Assembly (NCBI RefSeq): GCF_002104995.1
Contig: NW_024468256.1
Span: 578,001-642,000 of the forward strand
Direction: 5' to 3'
Origin: Linderina pennispora
Lineage: Eukaryota > Kickxellomycota > Kickxellomycetes > Kickxellales > Kickxellaceae
Length of the DNA stretch: 64,000 nucleotides
The translations under genes were made by a program, and so were the position numbers. Below, piece after piece: positions 21,942 through 31,500 of the stretch. Every line of letters starts with the position of its first letter. Within the stretch, counting starts at the first letter, position 1. The notes beneath the pieces were generated by a model. The model searched no databases. It was given only the letters and a program-made list of their open reading frames with translations, and was not told the DNA's origin.

Positions 21942-22088
21942 CTACAATACTACACTTTCAACATTGGTACTGGTATTTTTCGCATGCTCATCGGTTTGGG
22001 TGTGAGCATTAAGCTCTTCTAGCGTCGTGTATGCCTTTGTCTGGTCGCATGCGAAACAAAAGATTCTCTGCTCGCCCTTGCCACTCAT
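21942..22088 (-). CDS. Single zinc-finger micro-protein 5 (48 aa, variant C2H2)
   Basis: ATG at 22088. The finger is C11, C14, fourteen residues, H29, five residues, H35. The knuckle has a two-residue insertion relative to the other members, but the Tyr20-x5-Leu26-x2-His29 core spacing is exactly classical. Both distal ligands are His. The tail is Thr/Asn/Val-rich. Possible promoter element GTATGTATAC near 22240. This is the most divergent finger in the array, so somewhat less certain. Confidence 0.5.
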   Translation of the reverse strand: MSGKGEQRIFCFACDQTKAYTTLEELNAHTQTDEHAKNTSTNVESVVL

Positions 22089-22273
22089 ACTGATGGTAGG
22101 AAGGTGCTGGTACGTATATCAAGCGGAATAAAGCCAAAGGTATGTGTAGTAGAATGCAGTATGGAAAAGACTGCAGAGTATCGTTTGCCTGTTGGAGAGT
22201 CATTAAGATAAAGCGAAAAGGGGGATACAGCCGATTGGTGTATACATACATATGAGGGGGCTGGGCGCAGGCC

Positions 22274-22340
22274 AAGCGACACACACCAAGTGACACACAC
22301 CAAATGACTTGCACTCGCCAAGTGACTTGCACTCGCCAAG
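22274..22340 (+). repeat. Short imperfect tandem repeat (14-18 bp units)
   Basis: Four consecutive units: two of AAGYGACACACACC type, then two of AARTGACTTGCACTCGCC type. It lies in the 5' region of micro-gene 5 on the opposite strand. Confidence 0.75.
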
Positions 22341-23021
22341 CCAGGTGGGCACCAATTACACAAGAAAACATAATGCCTCGTGCCAGAAATAGACCTCAAC
22401 TCTTATTTCTCAAATAATGTGTGTTCTGTTAGACACGAAAAGAATGATGATGAGCGCATTGCATGAGCCACGCGCCCGTCTCCCAAGACTTTCATGTCGA
22501 TACGCTGATACTTCATTGGCGCCCTCCTCTCGGCAGGTAGCGTCTGTGGCTGTCGTCATCAAAGCACAGAGTGATCCTGGCACTCGTATGAGGCACGACA
22601 GTCACTGTGCTACTGACAGTGCTTGAAGAGTCTTTAGACATAGATTGGCCTGGGTAACATTGCATAAAAGTCAAATATTAGTTTGAATATTCAGCTTCTG
22701 ACGTTGTAGACCCGAGTATGTGTGAACACTGGCTGCATATAGCCAGACTCTGCCGGCATACAATACCCTTTTCCATGGCGTAGTCTTCGGCTTCATACTT
22801 TCATAAAGACAATGGATAAAACAATAGCGCTTTTAATAAAATAGGTAACTGGGAAAGGGGTATAGTGCTTCAAGCAAGCAGCACAGGTGGGCAGAGTAGG
22901 TGAAAAACAGTTTATGCAAAAAATGCAGGATGTTTTGAGGCAAGAGGATGGCTTCTGAGATGCCTTTCTTCTAGCCGATGGGTGAGATGGGCGCGGTGCG
23001 AGTTTCGGCTCACAAGCCAAG

Positions 23022-23171
23022 TCAGGAGTGACTCGATTCCACGTGCACGTTGTACGATTCAAACTCATGGTATATCGCTCCACAGTAGAAGCAGACAAAC
23101 GCCTGCTGGCGAGTAAGCGATTTACACAGCCTCAATTGGGACAGGTTCTTGAATGCTACGTTACAGGTCAT
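23022..23171 (-). CDS. Single zinc-finger micro-protein 6 (49 aa, C2H2)
   Basis: ATG at 23171. The finger is C27, C30, twelve residues, H43, four residues, H48, one residue from the stop. Tyr34 and Tyr40 replace the usual Phe and Leu. Upstream are a TATATACT element (23213-23220, 45 bp from the ATG) and a TATAAGCC element at 23397-23404 about 230 bp away; the latter with its C/T-rich leader looks more like the other members. The N-terminal 26 residues include C3 and C16. No signal peptide. Confidence 0.55.
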   Translation of the reverse strand: MTCNVAFKNLSQLRLCKSLTRQQAFVCFYCGAIYHEFESYNVHVESSHS

Positions 23172-24061
23172 CGCAAGAGGGCGTATGTGGTTGGTATATT
23201 AAGAAGGAATATAGTATATAAATGATCCAGTATAGCCAGCAAGGTCAAGGAAAGAGAAGCAAAAAATGGCGGCAGCGGGAGGGAGTGGTAATCGAACAGT
23301 AGAGAATGGTAACCGCAACGCAACCCGTACAGCGATGACCAGGTGGCAGAAAAAGAACGAGTGAGGCGGCGAGCGACGGCAAACAAGCGGCATGCTGGCT
23401 TATATTTTTTTCTTAAAGAATATTGCCTGTCGGGGCAGTAACAGAATAACCTCGACCGCTTGGCTTGGTGGGTGTATGTGGCTTGCCTTCGTGCTCAGGT
23501 CCCTTGTTTGCTCCAACGTGGGTAGTGCATGACGCCCAGTGAGATTGTGCATGATTTTTGTTGGCATCCTTCGCCTCATTTTCAATTGTCACCTTGATTG
23601 TTTCTGAAAGAGAGCGACATGGTAGAACCACGTCTCTATTCCGTTTCGATTCGGTATTGTTGGCTGAAGTGTCTACGAATATAAGGCAGAAAGGAAGACG
23701 TAACGGACAGCAAGCCCTGCCTATGCCTATTCTCGCACGAGTGCCTTCCTTTTTTGCCGTCCTGCTCTATGATCTGCCCAACAAGTACAGGAGTAGAAAT
23801 GAGGCCTGCGAGTTATTGTGCCGGTGGCACCAATTGAACAAAGCGCCTTCCGCAGTCTTCTGATCCTCCACTTTAGGTGGAAAGTCCATGTCTGTAGGGA
23901 ATGATGCAATTGACTGCCAAGCACACAAACAGGGAATATCAGGTAATGGTGTCGTCAGAAAAACGCACCTCAGCCTTGCACTTGCAGCATTGCGCAGGCC
24001 ACCTGACAAGGGGGCAGGAGGATCCGCTTCTCCCAGCAGCACAGATCGCGGTGCATACATA

Positions 24062-24235
24062 CTATACGGCGCAGCGAAATACATGTTGCACGAGCCTATC
24101 TTCATCGTGGAACTCCGCCCGACAATAATAGCAATTGTATACCCGGTGATCTGCACGCTTGACAGGGCAACGGCGACGCCAGCACCAGCACCAGCACCAG
24201 TGAACGTAGCTGAAAATCCTCTGTAGAAACCCCAT
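24062..24235 (-). CDS. Single zinc-finger micro-protein 7 (57 aa, C2HC)
   Basis: ATG at 24235, about 100 bp below a perfect TATAAAAG. The finger is C35, C38, twelve residues, H51, three residues, C55, two residues before the stop; Phe42 and Leu48 are the core. Upstream of the finger a hexanucleotide repeat (AGCACC on plus) encodes an unusual WCWCWCW stretch at residues 13-19, followed by a basic RRRCPVKR segment. The Trp/Cys repeat may be simple-sequence slippage or an additional metal-binding element. Confidence 0.6.
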   Translation of the reverse strand: MGFLQRIFSYVHWCWCWCWRRRCPVKRADHRVYNCYYCRAEFHDEDRLVQHVFRCAV

Positions 24236-24332
24236 TTGAAAACGGTGGTTTGTGATTGTGTGAGCTAATGGAAGGATGCAGCTTGTGAGTATCCCAGGAC
24301 GTCCAAAGAGAGATCCTATCCACGATTGTTCG

Positions 24333-24340
24333 CTTTTATA
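24333..24340 (-). promoter_or_regulatory. TATA box of micro-gene 7
   Basis: Perfect TATAAAAG on the minus strand, about 100 bp upstream of the ATG. Confidence 0.62.
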
Positions 24341-24572
24341 CCTTCACTCTGGTTGGCATGGGTTAAATCCTCCATATCTTGGCAGCACCACCCACAGCGT
24401 AGTGGTAGCTTTGCGATTCTTGATTCCGTAGCTCCCCATCACGAATCATATAGAAGACAACAGCTATCATTGATGAGTTGGTATTATGTGCGAAAGCATA
24501 ATAAGAATTTACATAAATGTCTTGCCACTTGGTGGGAGGAAGTTGTTGTAGTGCCATCCACCCGCTTTGGCC

Positions 24573-24677
24573 CTACTTGCAAAAATAAGCACGGTGCACC
24601 TCGAGGAAGTCGGAGTAGGCGAAGGTGTCGCCGCAGATCGTGCATTCGTACCCAGAGCTTTGCGCAGTCGACTTCAT
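24573..24677 (-). CDS. Single zinc-finger micro-protein 8 (34 aa, C2HC)
   Basis: The smallest member, essentially just the finger: C12, C15, twelve residues, H28, four residues, C33, then Lys34 and stop. Phe19 and Leu25 are the classical core residues, so this is the cleanest finger in the set. ATG at 24677, with TATAAAGG about 130 bp upstream. An 11-residue Ser-rich leader precedes the finger. A product this size could only fold with zinc. Confidence 0.6.
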   Translation of the reverse strand: MKSTAQSSGYECTICGDTFAYSDFLEVHRAYFCK

Positions 24678-24803
24678 TAGAACGATAGGCGCGAGAAAAT
24701 AATTTATGTACTCGGTGAGTGGCGAAAGGTAACAAGAAAAAACTGGCAAAAACCTGAAGGAAAAAGAGAAAAATCGGAAAGACACCAATCGATAGGGCGG
24801 CAT

Positions 24804-24811
24804 CCTTTATA
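24804..24811 (-). promoter_or_regulatory. TATA box of micro-gene 8
   Basis: TATAAAGG on the minus strand with a T/C-rich leader to the ATG at 24677. Confidence 0.6.
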
Positions 24812-25078
24812 ACCCCTGGACGGGCAAACGTTCCTGACACTCGCTGATACACAGTTGCCGGAAAAAGCGATACCACACTATAATTAGTCTGGCTTATTTT
24901 CTGCCCGCAACTCCTTTTTTTAGGGACCCAACTGGCGGCCAGCCGCCTGAAACTCTTCCGGCTTTTCTAGCTTGTGGTCGAGTCTATTTTTGGGCCGGCA
25001 GTGCAAGCACACAGAGGATCCACAGAATGGCACTGGCGAATTGACCGAATGGGAAGAGGCAGAAACAGCCCTAGTACT

Positions 25079-25228
25079 CTACCTATGCCCCTGCGTTGGC
25101 CTAAAGACGGGCTGGTGTTTGCACGAGGGTACGTGTCCGTTGAGCAAGTCAAGAGACACAAAACCAACATTGCATCCAAAGCACACAAACGGCTCGTAAA
25201 CAAAGTAAGGGGAACTAGTGGGGTGCAT
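25079..25228 (-). CDS. Single zinc-finger micro-protein 9 (49 aa, C2HC)
   Basis: ATG at 25228. Ligands C16, C19, H32, C36 with 12- and 3-residue spacers; core Phe23 and Leu29. A basic tail of 13 residues (KHQPVFRPTQGHR) follows. TATATACC lies about 100 bp upstream. Overlapping longer frames of 205 aa minus and 86 aa plus have no domain and are taken as shadows. Confidence 0.6.
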   Translation of the reverse strand: MHPTSSPYFVYEPFVCFGCNVGFVSLDLLNGHVPSCKHQPVFRPTQGHR

Positions 25229-25325
25229 GGTTGAGTATTATTGGTGCAAATAAGCGCAGTGAGGAGAGGAGATATACATTGAGATGGAGGAAGGGGAGGA
25301 AGAAAAAGAGGAAGAGGAGGAAACT

Positions 25326-25333
25326 GGTATATA
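25326..25333 (-). promoter_or_regulatory. TATA box of micro-gene 9
   Basis: TATATACC on the minus strand, about 100 bp upstream of the ATG, followed by a long C/T-rich leader. Confidence 0.5.
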
Positions 25334-25719
25334 ATCTTTCCAAAGTCCTCAAGGCATAGAGGTAACGAAAATGGGGGTGGAGATGGCTGAGGTGAAGCTT
25401 TTTTAATATGTCCTTTTTGGGCAACCCCGCATACATGCAACATATGCAATGCAGCATCTTGGTTCACGGGACCGGCAGGACAGGCGCGAAAACAAACACC
25501 TGTGATGTGGTAATTGATCTGCAAAACAGATCCCGAGATGTGTTCCTTTGTTGCGATAGACGCTTCAAGCACACCTGCATGCAAGGACCTGGTGCAGATC
25601 GAGAGGCGGCAATGCTGGTCTGGTCTGGCAATCAGCTCAGCCCCTGCACATTGCGCCTCAGACGGGTGGGTGGAGTTGAATGGGGCGCCTTGTCTTTGCT
25701 TGTGGTGATTGGCAGGTGC

Positions 25720-25914
25720 CTAGGGAAACCACAGCAAGCGCTTCAGTGCTGTCCGTCTGCTTGTCTCCTGCATCGCAGCAGGCGCGCATGGACAGCACTG
25801 GTCGCAGTGCGTGTTCAGCGTCAGCATCTCGCTGAACACCGCATTGCAGTTGCCGCAGATGAAATTGACGCTCTCGGCGGAGTCGCACGGAAAGGCTGTC
25901 CAGTATTCGCTCAT
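25720..25914 (-). CDS. Single zinc-finger micro-protein 10 (64 aa, C2HC; copy of 2)
   Basis: Near-identical duplicate of the gene at 13287-13481 in the inverted segment: same length, same ligands C20, C23, H36, C40, one residue changed (Arg for Gln near residue 54). Both copies remain open, although flanking positions differ at several bases. That is compatible with recent duplication and does not by itself prove selection. TATAAGA lies 67 bp upstream, as in the other copy. Confidence 0.62.
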   Translation of the reverse strand: MSEYWTAFPCDSAESVNFICGNCNAVFSEMLTLNTHCDQCCPCAPAAMQETSRRTALKRLLWFP

Positions 25915-25980
25915 GGTGTGTAAGGTCTAAGGAACAAATTGCTGAGGGTACAGGGCCAGGTCCTAGGCAGAGCGTTGTCT

Positions 25981-25987
25981 TCTTATA
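25981..25987 (-). promoter_or_regulatory. TATA-like box of micro-gene 10
   Basis: TATAAGA on the minus strand, 67 bp upstream of the ATG; duplicated with the gene. Confidence 0.5.
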
Positions 25988-26473
25988 GCCCACACTGCAG
26001 AGCAACTTCATGGTGCGAGTCTGGAGATCGAGAAGCGCCCGGTTAGTTATCAATCCAGTCGGGAGAGTACAGCGGCAGTCATAACCAGCGCCCTGTCGGC
26101 AATGATCGCGTGGAGAAAGGCGCTCTCGGAATCGGCACTCACTGAATAGAAGGGTCGGAGCAGCACATGGCGTCACGGGCCGGGGGCAGGCAGTGGAGGG
26201 TACGCAGGGCCACACAATGCCGGCTGCCAATAAATGCGGACCTGCGTTGGCGGCGTGTCCACTGACCGGGACGGGGACAGTTGGCAAGTGTGACGCCTCT
26301 CCAGCCTTCGCCAGTCCATTCCCTTGCAACCTCCCATGCAGATAGCCAGTGTGCGGCAGTTGCTGCAGGGAAAGCTACAGCACAGACATCAGGGTGTGTA
26401 GCTGTTTTGCTTGTTGTGCGGCATGAAGCGTAATGAGAGCAGTGCTGGTGCTTCCATCGGTTAACTGGACAGT

Positions 26474-26944
26474 ACAGTCATTAAGCGCAAGCCTTGTCTT
26501 AGCCCACGGATATCCCAAATAGCATTGAAAGCTAGTGCCAACTGTCATCTTAGGACAACGTTGGCAAATCAATAGTGTTTTATGTATACTCTGAACTCCA
26601 TGTAATGAACATACCACCTTGTAAAACCTTTCAATATTTACTGATGTCCCTTGTGCTGGAAGATAGTGTAATCCTATTTTCTAGATTAATGTCGTAGCTG
26701 CATTATCACTATCATAAAATTGATAATATAGAGACGCAATTGAAGGTTGTTGTGGTTGGGTTGAGAAATCTATATTATTCTTTGAATGTGTTGAGTAGAA
26801 TGGTAACCAATAGAATAAGGAACTGCAGGATGTATATTGTCTGCCAAGTCTCACATTATGCAGTGCTACTACAGTTACTCTCCAGATATAGAATGACAGT
26901 ATAGATCATAGAAAAGCTTCATAGTCTACTATCCAATTTTTATT
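26474..26944. other. AT-rich debris beside duplication copy B
   Basis: A minus ORF from 26617 (starts MVCSLHGVQ, contains CQRC) runs into copy B and ends TLMSVL at 26375. Its last 32 codons are shared with copy A but its N-terminal part is not. The remainder is AT-rich with no domain. Probably mobile-element or chimeric sequence. Confidence 0.35.
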
Positions 26945-27151
26945 TTATCCAGAAATCCTGAATTTGCAATGGAATTTAAGAGTGCATGTCTCCTTTGACT
27001 TATTTGCACCGTGATAGGCTGCATCGATGCATGCCGCATGTCTCTTCTTATCATGATGTGCAATAATATGCGCTATGCCATCAGTCACGGAATAGAATCT
27101 CCGCGAGCAGTAGCGGCAGCTGTATATGTTGACTTCGCTGCATTGAGTCAT
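26945..27151 (-). CDS. Single zinc-finger micro-protein 11 (68 aa, C2H2)
   Basis: ATG at 27151, about 100 bp below TATAAAGA. The finger sits at the N-terminus, unlike the others: C12, C15, twelve residues, H28, three residues, H32, with Phe19 in the core. This is a standard C2H2 finger. A 36-residue tail follows that is basic and Lys-rich with three more cysteines. No signal peptide. Surrounding DNA is more AT-rich than around the other members. Confidence 0.6.
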   Translation of the reverse strand: MTQCSEVNIYSCRYCSRRFYSVTDGIAHIIAHHDKKRHAACIDAAYHGANKSKETCTLKFHCKFRISG

Positions 27152-27247
27152 GTTTGTAGTGTAGAATGATATGTAGAATGTGTTTGAAAAGGACGGAGCA
27201 GATTGTGTTGCGTACAGTATTGGAAGAGTAAACTGGTCGGATCATCC

Positions 27248-27255
27248 TCTTTATA
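27248..27255 (-). promoter_or_regulatory. TATA box of micro-gene 11
   Basis: TATAAAGA on the minus strand, about 100 bp upstream of the ATG. Confidence 0.58.
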
Positions 27256-28612
27256 GAGAACCCACACAAATTACACTACCCCTAAAATGATTCCACGACA
27301 CCTGAACTGTGATCCTGTTCAGAGATATATGATCTAATGAGTGCATGGCATGTTATTCCTACCTCATGTTTTCCAAAGTAAAACTACTCATGGGTAGCGA
27401 GTATCTTTTTCCTGCAAGGAGATGCAGACAAGTCGTGAGTGGTAGTGGATAAGTTGTTGTCTGTTGCCTTAATTGATAGCTGCAGCATCAATTCAGCATT
27501 CACAAAAAGTGTTTGTACATAATGTGCCCATGTAGAGACATAATCGGAAATATTTAGCATCTGGAACGAAATTAACAGACCGAGTCAAGACCTACAACAT
27601 GACTGCTCATAATCAGAATTGACTAAGTTTCACAAATGGTTTCGTGATACTCAGTTATACTATCTTCGTTTCCTTATACAGGCCTATTCAGTGACATATC
27701 TTGAAAAAAAAAAGCATGCCCCCGTTGTTGTAGGTCTAGAGCACACGGTGGGTGATATAGGGCGAAAGGGGGAAACAGATAACGAGTAACGAAAAATACC
27801 TGATATGTGAATGTGTGTATTTTTTGTGTATCATGGGTTCTAAATATGCTGTCAAGCGATGGCATCTCAATCCAGAGATGTGCGAGCGGTGTGAGCATAT
27901 CAGCAACAGAAAATGACATAGTCAAGTAGTATATATTGATGGAGAGAGCTATAGAGAAAAGAAAGGGAGAGGCGAGCGCAAAAGTCTTATACCATCGCTC
28001 AGGTGGCAGAGCCAGAAATAAAAGAAAAAACAGCAGGATGAAAAACCATGTAGTTCACAATAATCGGATCTTGAGATTCTACCAAGACCAACACAAAGAG
28101 AAGTTGCATATATTGCAAGACTGCCGGGCAGGCTACGAGAGGAAGAACACAGTCACCTTTCAGAAAACCGCTGCCACCGAAAAGTGAGCACGTGTGATGG
28201 GTAGAGGTGCTACATGCATCCATAGGAGGAGGTTGCCAGCGACACACCAATCAAAGGCGAGGTCACTGGGAATTCACTCATGACCCTCTGGCCGAATTTG
28301 CAATGTGTGAGGGCTCATCCTGCTTTCTTCAAAGGCATCATTATCCTGCCAGTCCACGTATTCCTTGCAATAGCAAAAAAATTGGCTTATGCTGATGCAT
28401 AGCCGCATGTTCCTCAACAAAAATCCACACCAAGCAGGAAGGCAGACGGCAGAGATATACCACATACGCAGCTTTCGGCATTGGAACAGTTCTTTATTAT
28501 ACGGTATCGAGTATTGACAGGTGATTATGAGCCAGATCCAGGACCTGTATGGTGCTCTGCCCTTGGTTTCAGGTCCTTTTGTTACGGGTGCGCACCTACC
28601 CGGCACGGCTGA

Positions 28613-28675
28613 CTAGTGGCCACCAAATCGGCAATGGATGCAGTCGTCGACACCGTTACCGCTCGTAGGATCCAT
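28613..28675 (-). pseudogene. Possible truncated zinc-finger micro-gene
   Basis: 20-codon ORF starting MDPTSGNGVDD followed by CIHC and then a stop after RFGGH. A TATATAGC element lies about 140 bp upstream, as in intact members. It could be a decayed copy, a sequencing frameshift, or chance. Confidence 0.25.
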
Positions 28676-29743
28676 GATGTGTTGTTGCTCAGTCCTGTGT
28701 TTATTTCGTCTCCTTCAGAATGGTGCGGTCAGCAAAAAAAAGACACTCCTTGTAAATGCTGGTGCAAGAGAGAAAAGGAGAAATACGTGCCAGGCGTTTC
28801 CCCTTTCACAATTCCCAGCTATATAACTACTACATTAGCAAGTCTGAGAGCAGCGGTCGCAAGGGGTGCAATAAAAAGGGGCATGTCAAACGTCATTTCC
28901 GAAACTTTCTTGGCAGGGTGAGGAAGATCGACAATGACCTTTCCTTTTTTGTACAGCACATGGAGCGCTATGTACCCACCACTCATGTTTTAGCGAGTTG
29001 CTGATGATCCTTGTATCAAGATATTCTTGCACGCGTTTTGGGGAGAAGCGCAGGCGACATGTGGTTTGGTTCAATATACCTGATTTTCGCTGCGTCCACA
29101 TACGCAGAAGGCTGGGTGGCATCACTGTAAACAAACTAGAGCGTTTTTGGTTGACCAGAGCCAATCAGACCCGCACTTGATCGCTCGAGAACATAGCATG
29201 AGGCATGGTTCATGTGAAAAGTGGGGTTGTTAGAGAACCGGACCCACGTTTTTGTTAGTTATTTACATGTTTTCTCGTTTGTCTAGCAATGGATGACTAG
29301 AACCGTGCCCATCAGGCCTTAAAAAATAAATCCACACGATGATTCTGCCTACTCTTAAGCTCGAGATGCCAACATACCCCTTGTCTCTGCGGTACTCGCA
29401 GCACTGAGGAAAGTCCCCTTCGTGCATTTTGTCTGAAGTCGGCCAAAAGCCGGCTCAATCACGAATGCCCAGTGGAGTATGTAGGTGCTCATGCTTCGCA
29501 TATCCGCAACACCCACCACAGGTTGTCCCACCGCTGCAGATTATTTGTTGTATTCGGATGTGGGTGTACACTTGGGAGTGTACTGTCGGCCTTGGCTGAT
29601 TTCCGAATATGCCGGTCACATGGGTATCATGAACACAATCAGGTTTATGGCTTCAAAAAATGGCCCATGGGGGTTTTATTTTTATTCACAAAGCGGCATG
29701 CAGTATGGTGAAAAGTAGCATCAATGGGGTGATGCCCGAGGGA

Positions 29744-29881
29744 CTAGCGGATGTAGCTGGCAGCACTATCCTTGAGAAGGGTGCACCTGAATATATGGCT
29801 GCCGGGGTTCTCTGTCATGGACGAGATTTCTCCGCAGTTGAAGCAGCGCTCCTGGGTAGGCTGGGAGAAATCAGAGTACAT
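29744..29881 (-). CDS. Single zinc-finger micro-protein 12 (45 aa, C2HC)
   Basis: ATG at 29881. Ligands C13, C16, H29, C33 with the 12- and 3-residue spacers. The core positions are atypical (Ser20, Pro26), so the finger may be less stable or not a classical fold. A TTAAAAGT box lies about 130 bp upstream. The last 12 residues are polar. Confidence 0.5.
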   Translation of the reverse strand: MYSDFSQPTQERCFNCGEISSMTENPGSHIFRCTLLKDSAASYIR

Positions 29882-30010
29882 TGTATGATGGTGTTTGGTG
29901 GTGCGAATTGAGGCCAGTAGGGTAGAGTTTGCAAAAAAAAAAAAGAAAAACGGCTGGCATCTAGTCACATAGCGTCCAGACTTGACTTGCCAGCACAAGG
30001 AATAGGCGTG

Positions 30011-30018
30011 ACTTTTAA
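30011..30018 (-). promoter_or_regulatory. TATA-like box of micro-gene 12
   Basis: TTAAAAGT on the minus strand, about 130 bp upstream of the ATG. Confidence 0.4.
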
Positions 30019-31219
30019 GTCAGTTTTCCTGGCATCCCTACCTGTGTTCCCTCGCAAACTACGCAGAGCTCTGGCCAATACCGCAATGAGGGGAAATGCG
30101 AGTGATGGCGGCGTATCCTAGGTCTATTTATCCTCTTTTCAACCTGTCCCTCAGGTAACAATGTGATACACGGAAGTGAGGTATAAAACTTGTTTTGCAC
30201 AGATCTGTCTAAAATTATCCGCCACAAGGTGGACATCTTCCCACCACTCCAAAGAGACGCAAAACCTTCCACTTTGCATACCTGCTGCAGCACTGTGCTT
30301 CCGAGGCGCATATGCTAGGTGTGCAGATAAGATGTCACGTTGGCATTGACACCAAAGAATATACATGGTAGGGTGAGAGTAAGAAAGGGGAGTAGGCGGA
30401 TAGCATACGGTTGGGTAAACCCGTTTTTTGTTAGTGAGGCGTGACCAGCACCTCATCTTTCCCATCCTCAGGCAAATCCTTGTGTCCATGCTTACCTTAT
30501 GATTGGGCTTCACACTTGCTTATCTCTCCCTCACTAGGTGATTTGCCCGGGGCTCGGCTGTTGCGAATTCATATGGTGCAGCGAGGGGACAGGGCTGCTG
30601 ACGGGAATGAGGGGGGTGTTGACAGCTGAGAACCATGCTGTGGCCGCTGGGTCGTCGTTCTGCACTGGGGTACACCGCATGCACAGCCTTGCCCTTCTGG
30701 CGACGCCAGCACCACGCACACGGCCCACATGGCCGCTTTTGGACGAAGAAGGATCCACATGTGTTGTTTCCCAGCACTCAACCCAACTTTCTCAGTCCTC
30801 TTCTTTTCGCTTGACCCATCTGATGAGTGGAGATCATAGGGCTTACCACGTTGCATTGGACGACAATGCCCAGTACACGTTTGTTGTTTCCCGAGGGCAA
30901 GGCAAGGAAACGAAGCGAGTTCCGAGTTTGATATTCTGGCAATAGCGCAAAAAAGTGTCTCACTTGCTTGAAATTGAACCATTTTATTTAAACTATGAGC
31001 TGTAGAAACGAGGGAGGGAGAAGTTGACTATTTTGAGCACATCCGATGAATGAGGGGATGTGTGGAGATAAATATGGCCGTATAGCTAATAGTGGGGAAA
31101 TGCAGCTAGCATATACATAGCAGAGAAAGGTCGAGTAGTAGTTTGATTTATATACCGTGTCAAATCTGACAAACATGGGAGGGCAAGGCGACATAAGGCC
31201 CCGGCATGATGATCTCTGG
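30019..31219. other. Intergenic, no gene recognised
   Basis: A plus TATAAAAC (near 30182) and several short ORFs are present, but none has a finger with correct spacing or another domain. A minus frame at 30311-30015 ends with CVVC and a stop twelve residues later, where the His would be expected. Confidence 0.4.
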
Positions 31220-31363
31220 TCAGAACCGGCGGGGAGGGAAGCACCCCTTGAGGTGCTCATACAGCTGCATCACGGTGCTAAACTCGCTCTGGCAGTGGAC
31301 ACAGAAGATGCGCTCGTTGCTCTGGTGGAGGCAGCAGGGCGAGGTGGTCAGTGATTTGGCCAT
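31220..31363 (-). CDS. Single zinc-finger micro-protein 13 (47 aa, C2HC)
   Basis: ATG at 31363. Ligands C21, C24, H37, C41 with the 12- and 3-residue spacers; core Phe28 and Leu34. Residues 9-13 (PCCLH) add possible ligands. The C-terminus FPPRRF is basic. A perfect TATAAAAC lies about 130 bp upstream with a C/T-rich leader. A strong example of the array's layout. Confidence 0.62.
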   Translation of the reverse strand: MAKSLTTSPCCLHQSNERIFCVHCQSEFSTVMQLYEHLKGCFPPRRF

Positions 31364-31492
31364 GGTCCGTGATAATAATAGGTTCGGGAGGGGTGGGGAT
31401 GGAAATGTGGGTAGTACTTGACGAGAGACGGCGACAATTTTAGAACAGAATTATCAATGTTCCTTGCTGAGCGCGCAAAATAAACGCTGGAG

Positions 31493-31500
31493 GTTTTATA
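31493..31500 (-). promoter_or_regulatory. TATA box of micro-gene 13
   Basis: TATAAAAC on the minus strand, about 130 bp upstream of the ATG. Confidence 0.62.

Larger units (their letters stand above)
25431..26473 (-). repeat. Inverted segmental duplication, copy B
   Basis: Reverse-complement partner of 12728-13770, the same 1,043 bp with no net length change. Twelve kilobases lie between the copies, including the Fanzor remnant, the permease and the SR gene. It carries micro-gene 10 with its TATA box. Confidence 0.93.
27152..29743. other. Gap in the micro-gene array with decayed-looking ORFs
   Basis: No complete finger was found here. TATA-like elements exist: TATAAGAC near 27985 on minus, TATATAGC near 28817 on minus. 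The ORFs that follow them lack a finger (27919 downward, starts MSFSVADML) or stop after half of one (28675-28613). A plus ORF at 27833-27916 contains CERC and then stops. A 55-codon minus ORF starts near 28988 (MSGGYIALHV) without a known domain. Simple sequence (T9/A11) occurs near 27705. Confidence 0.35.

Noticed and set aside
23950-24010. Minus frame with CCKC followed by twelve residues and a stop
   Set aside because: No His ligand, no own start codon or TATA; lies just downstream of micro-gene 7.
30520-30777. Minus ORF with CGPC, CAWC and a His twelve residues later
   Set aside because: No second distal ligand at the right distance, no aromatic core residue, no nearby TATA box.
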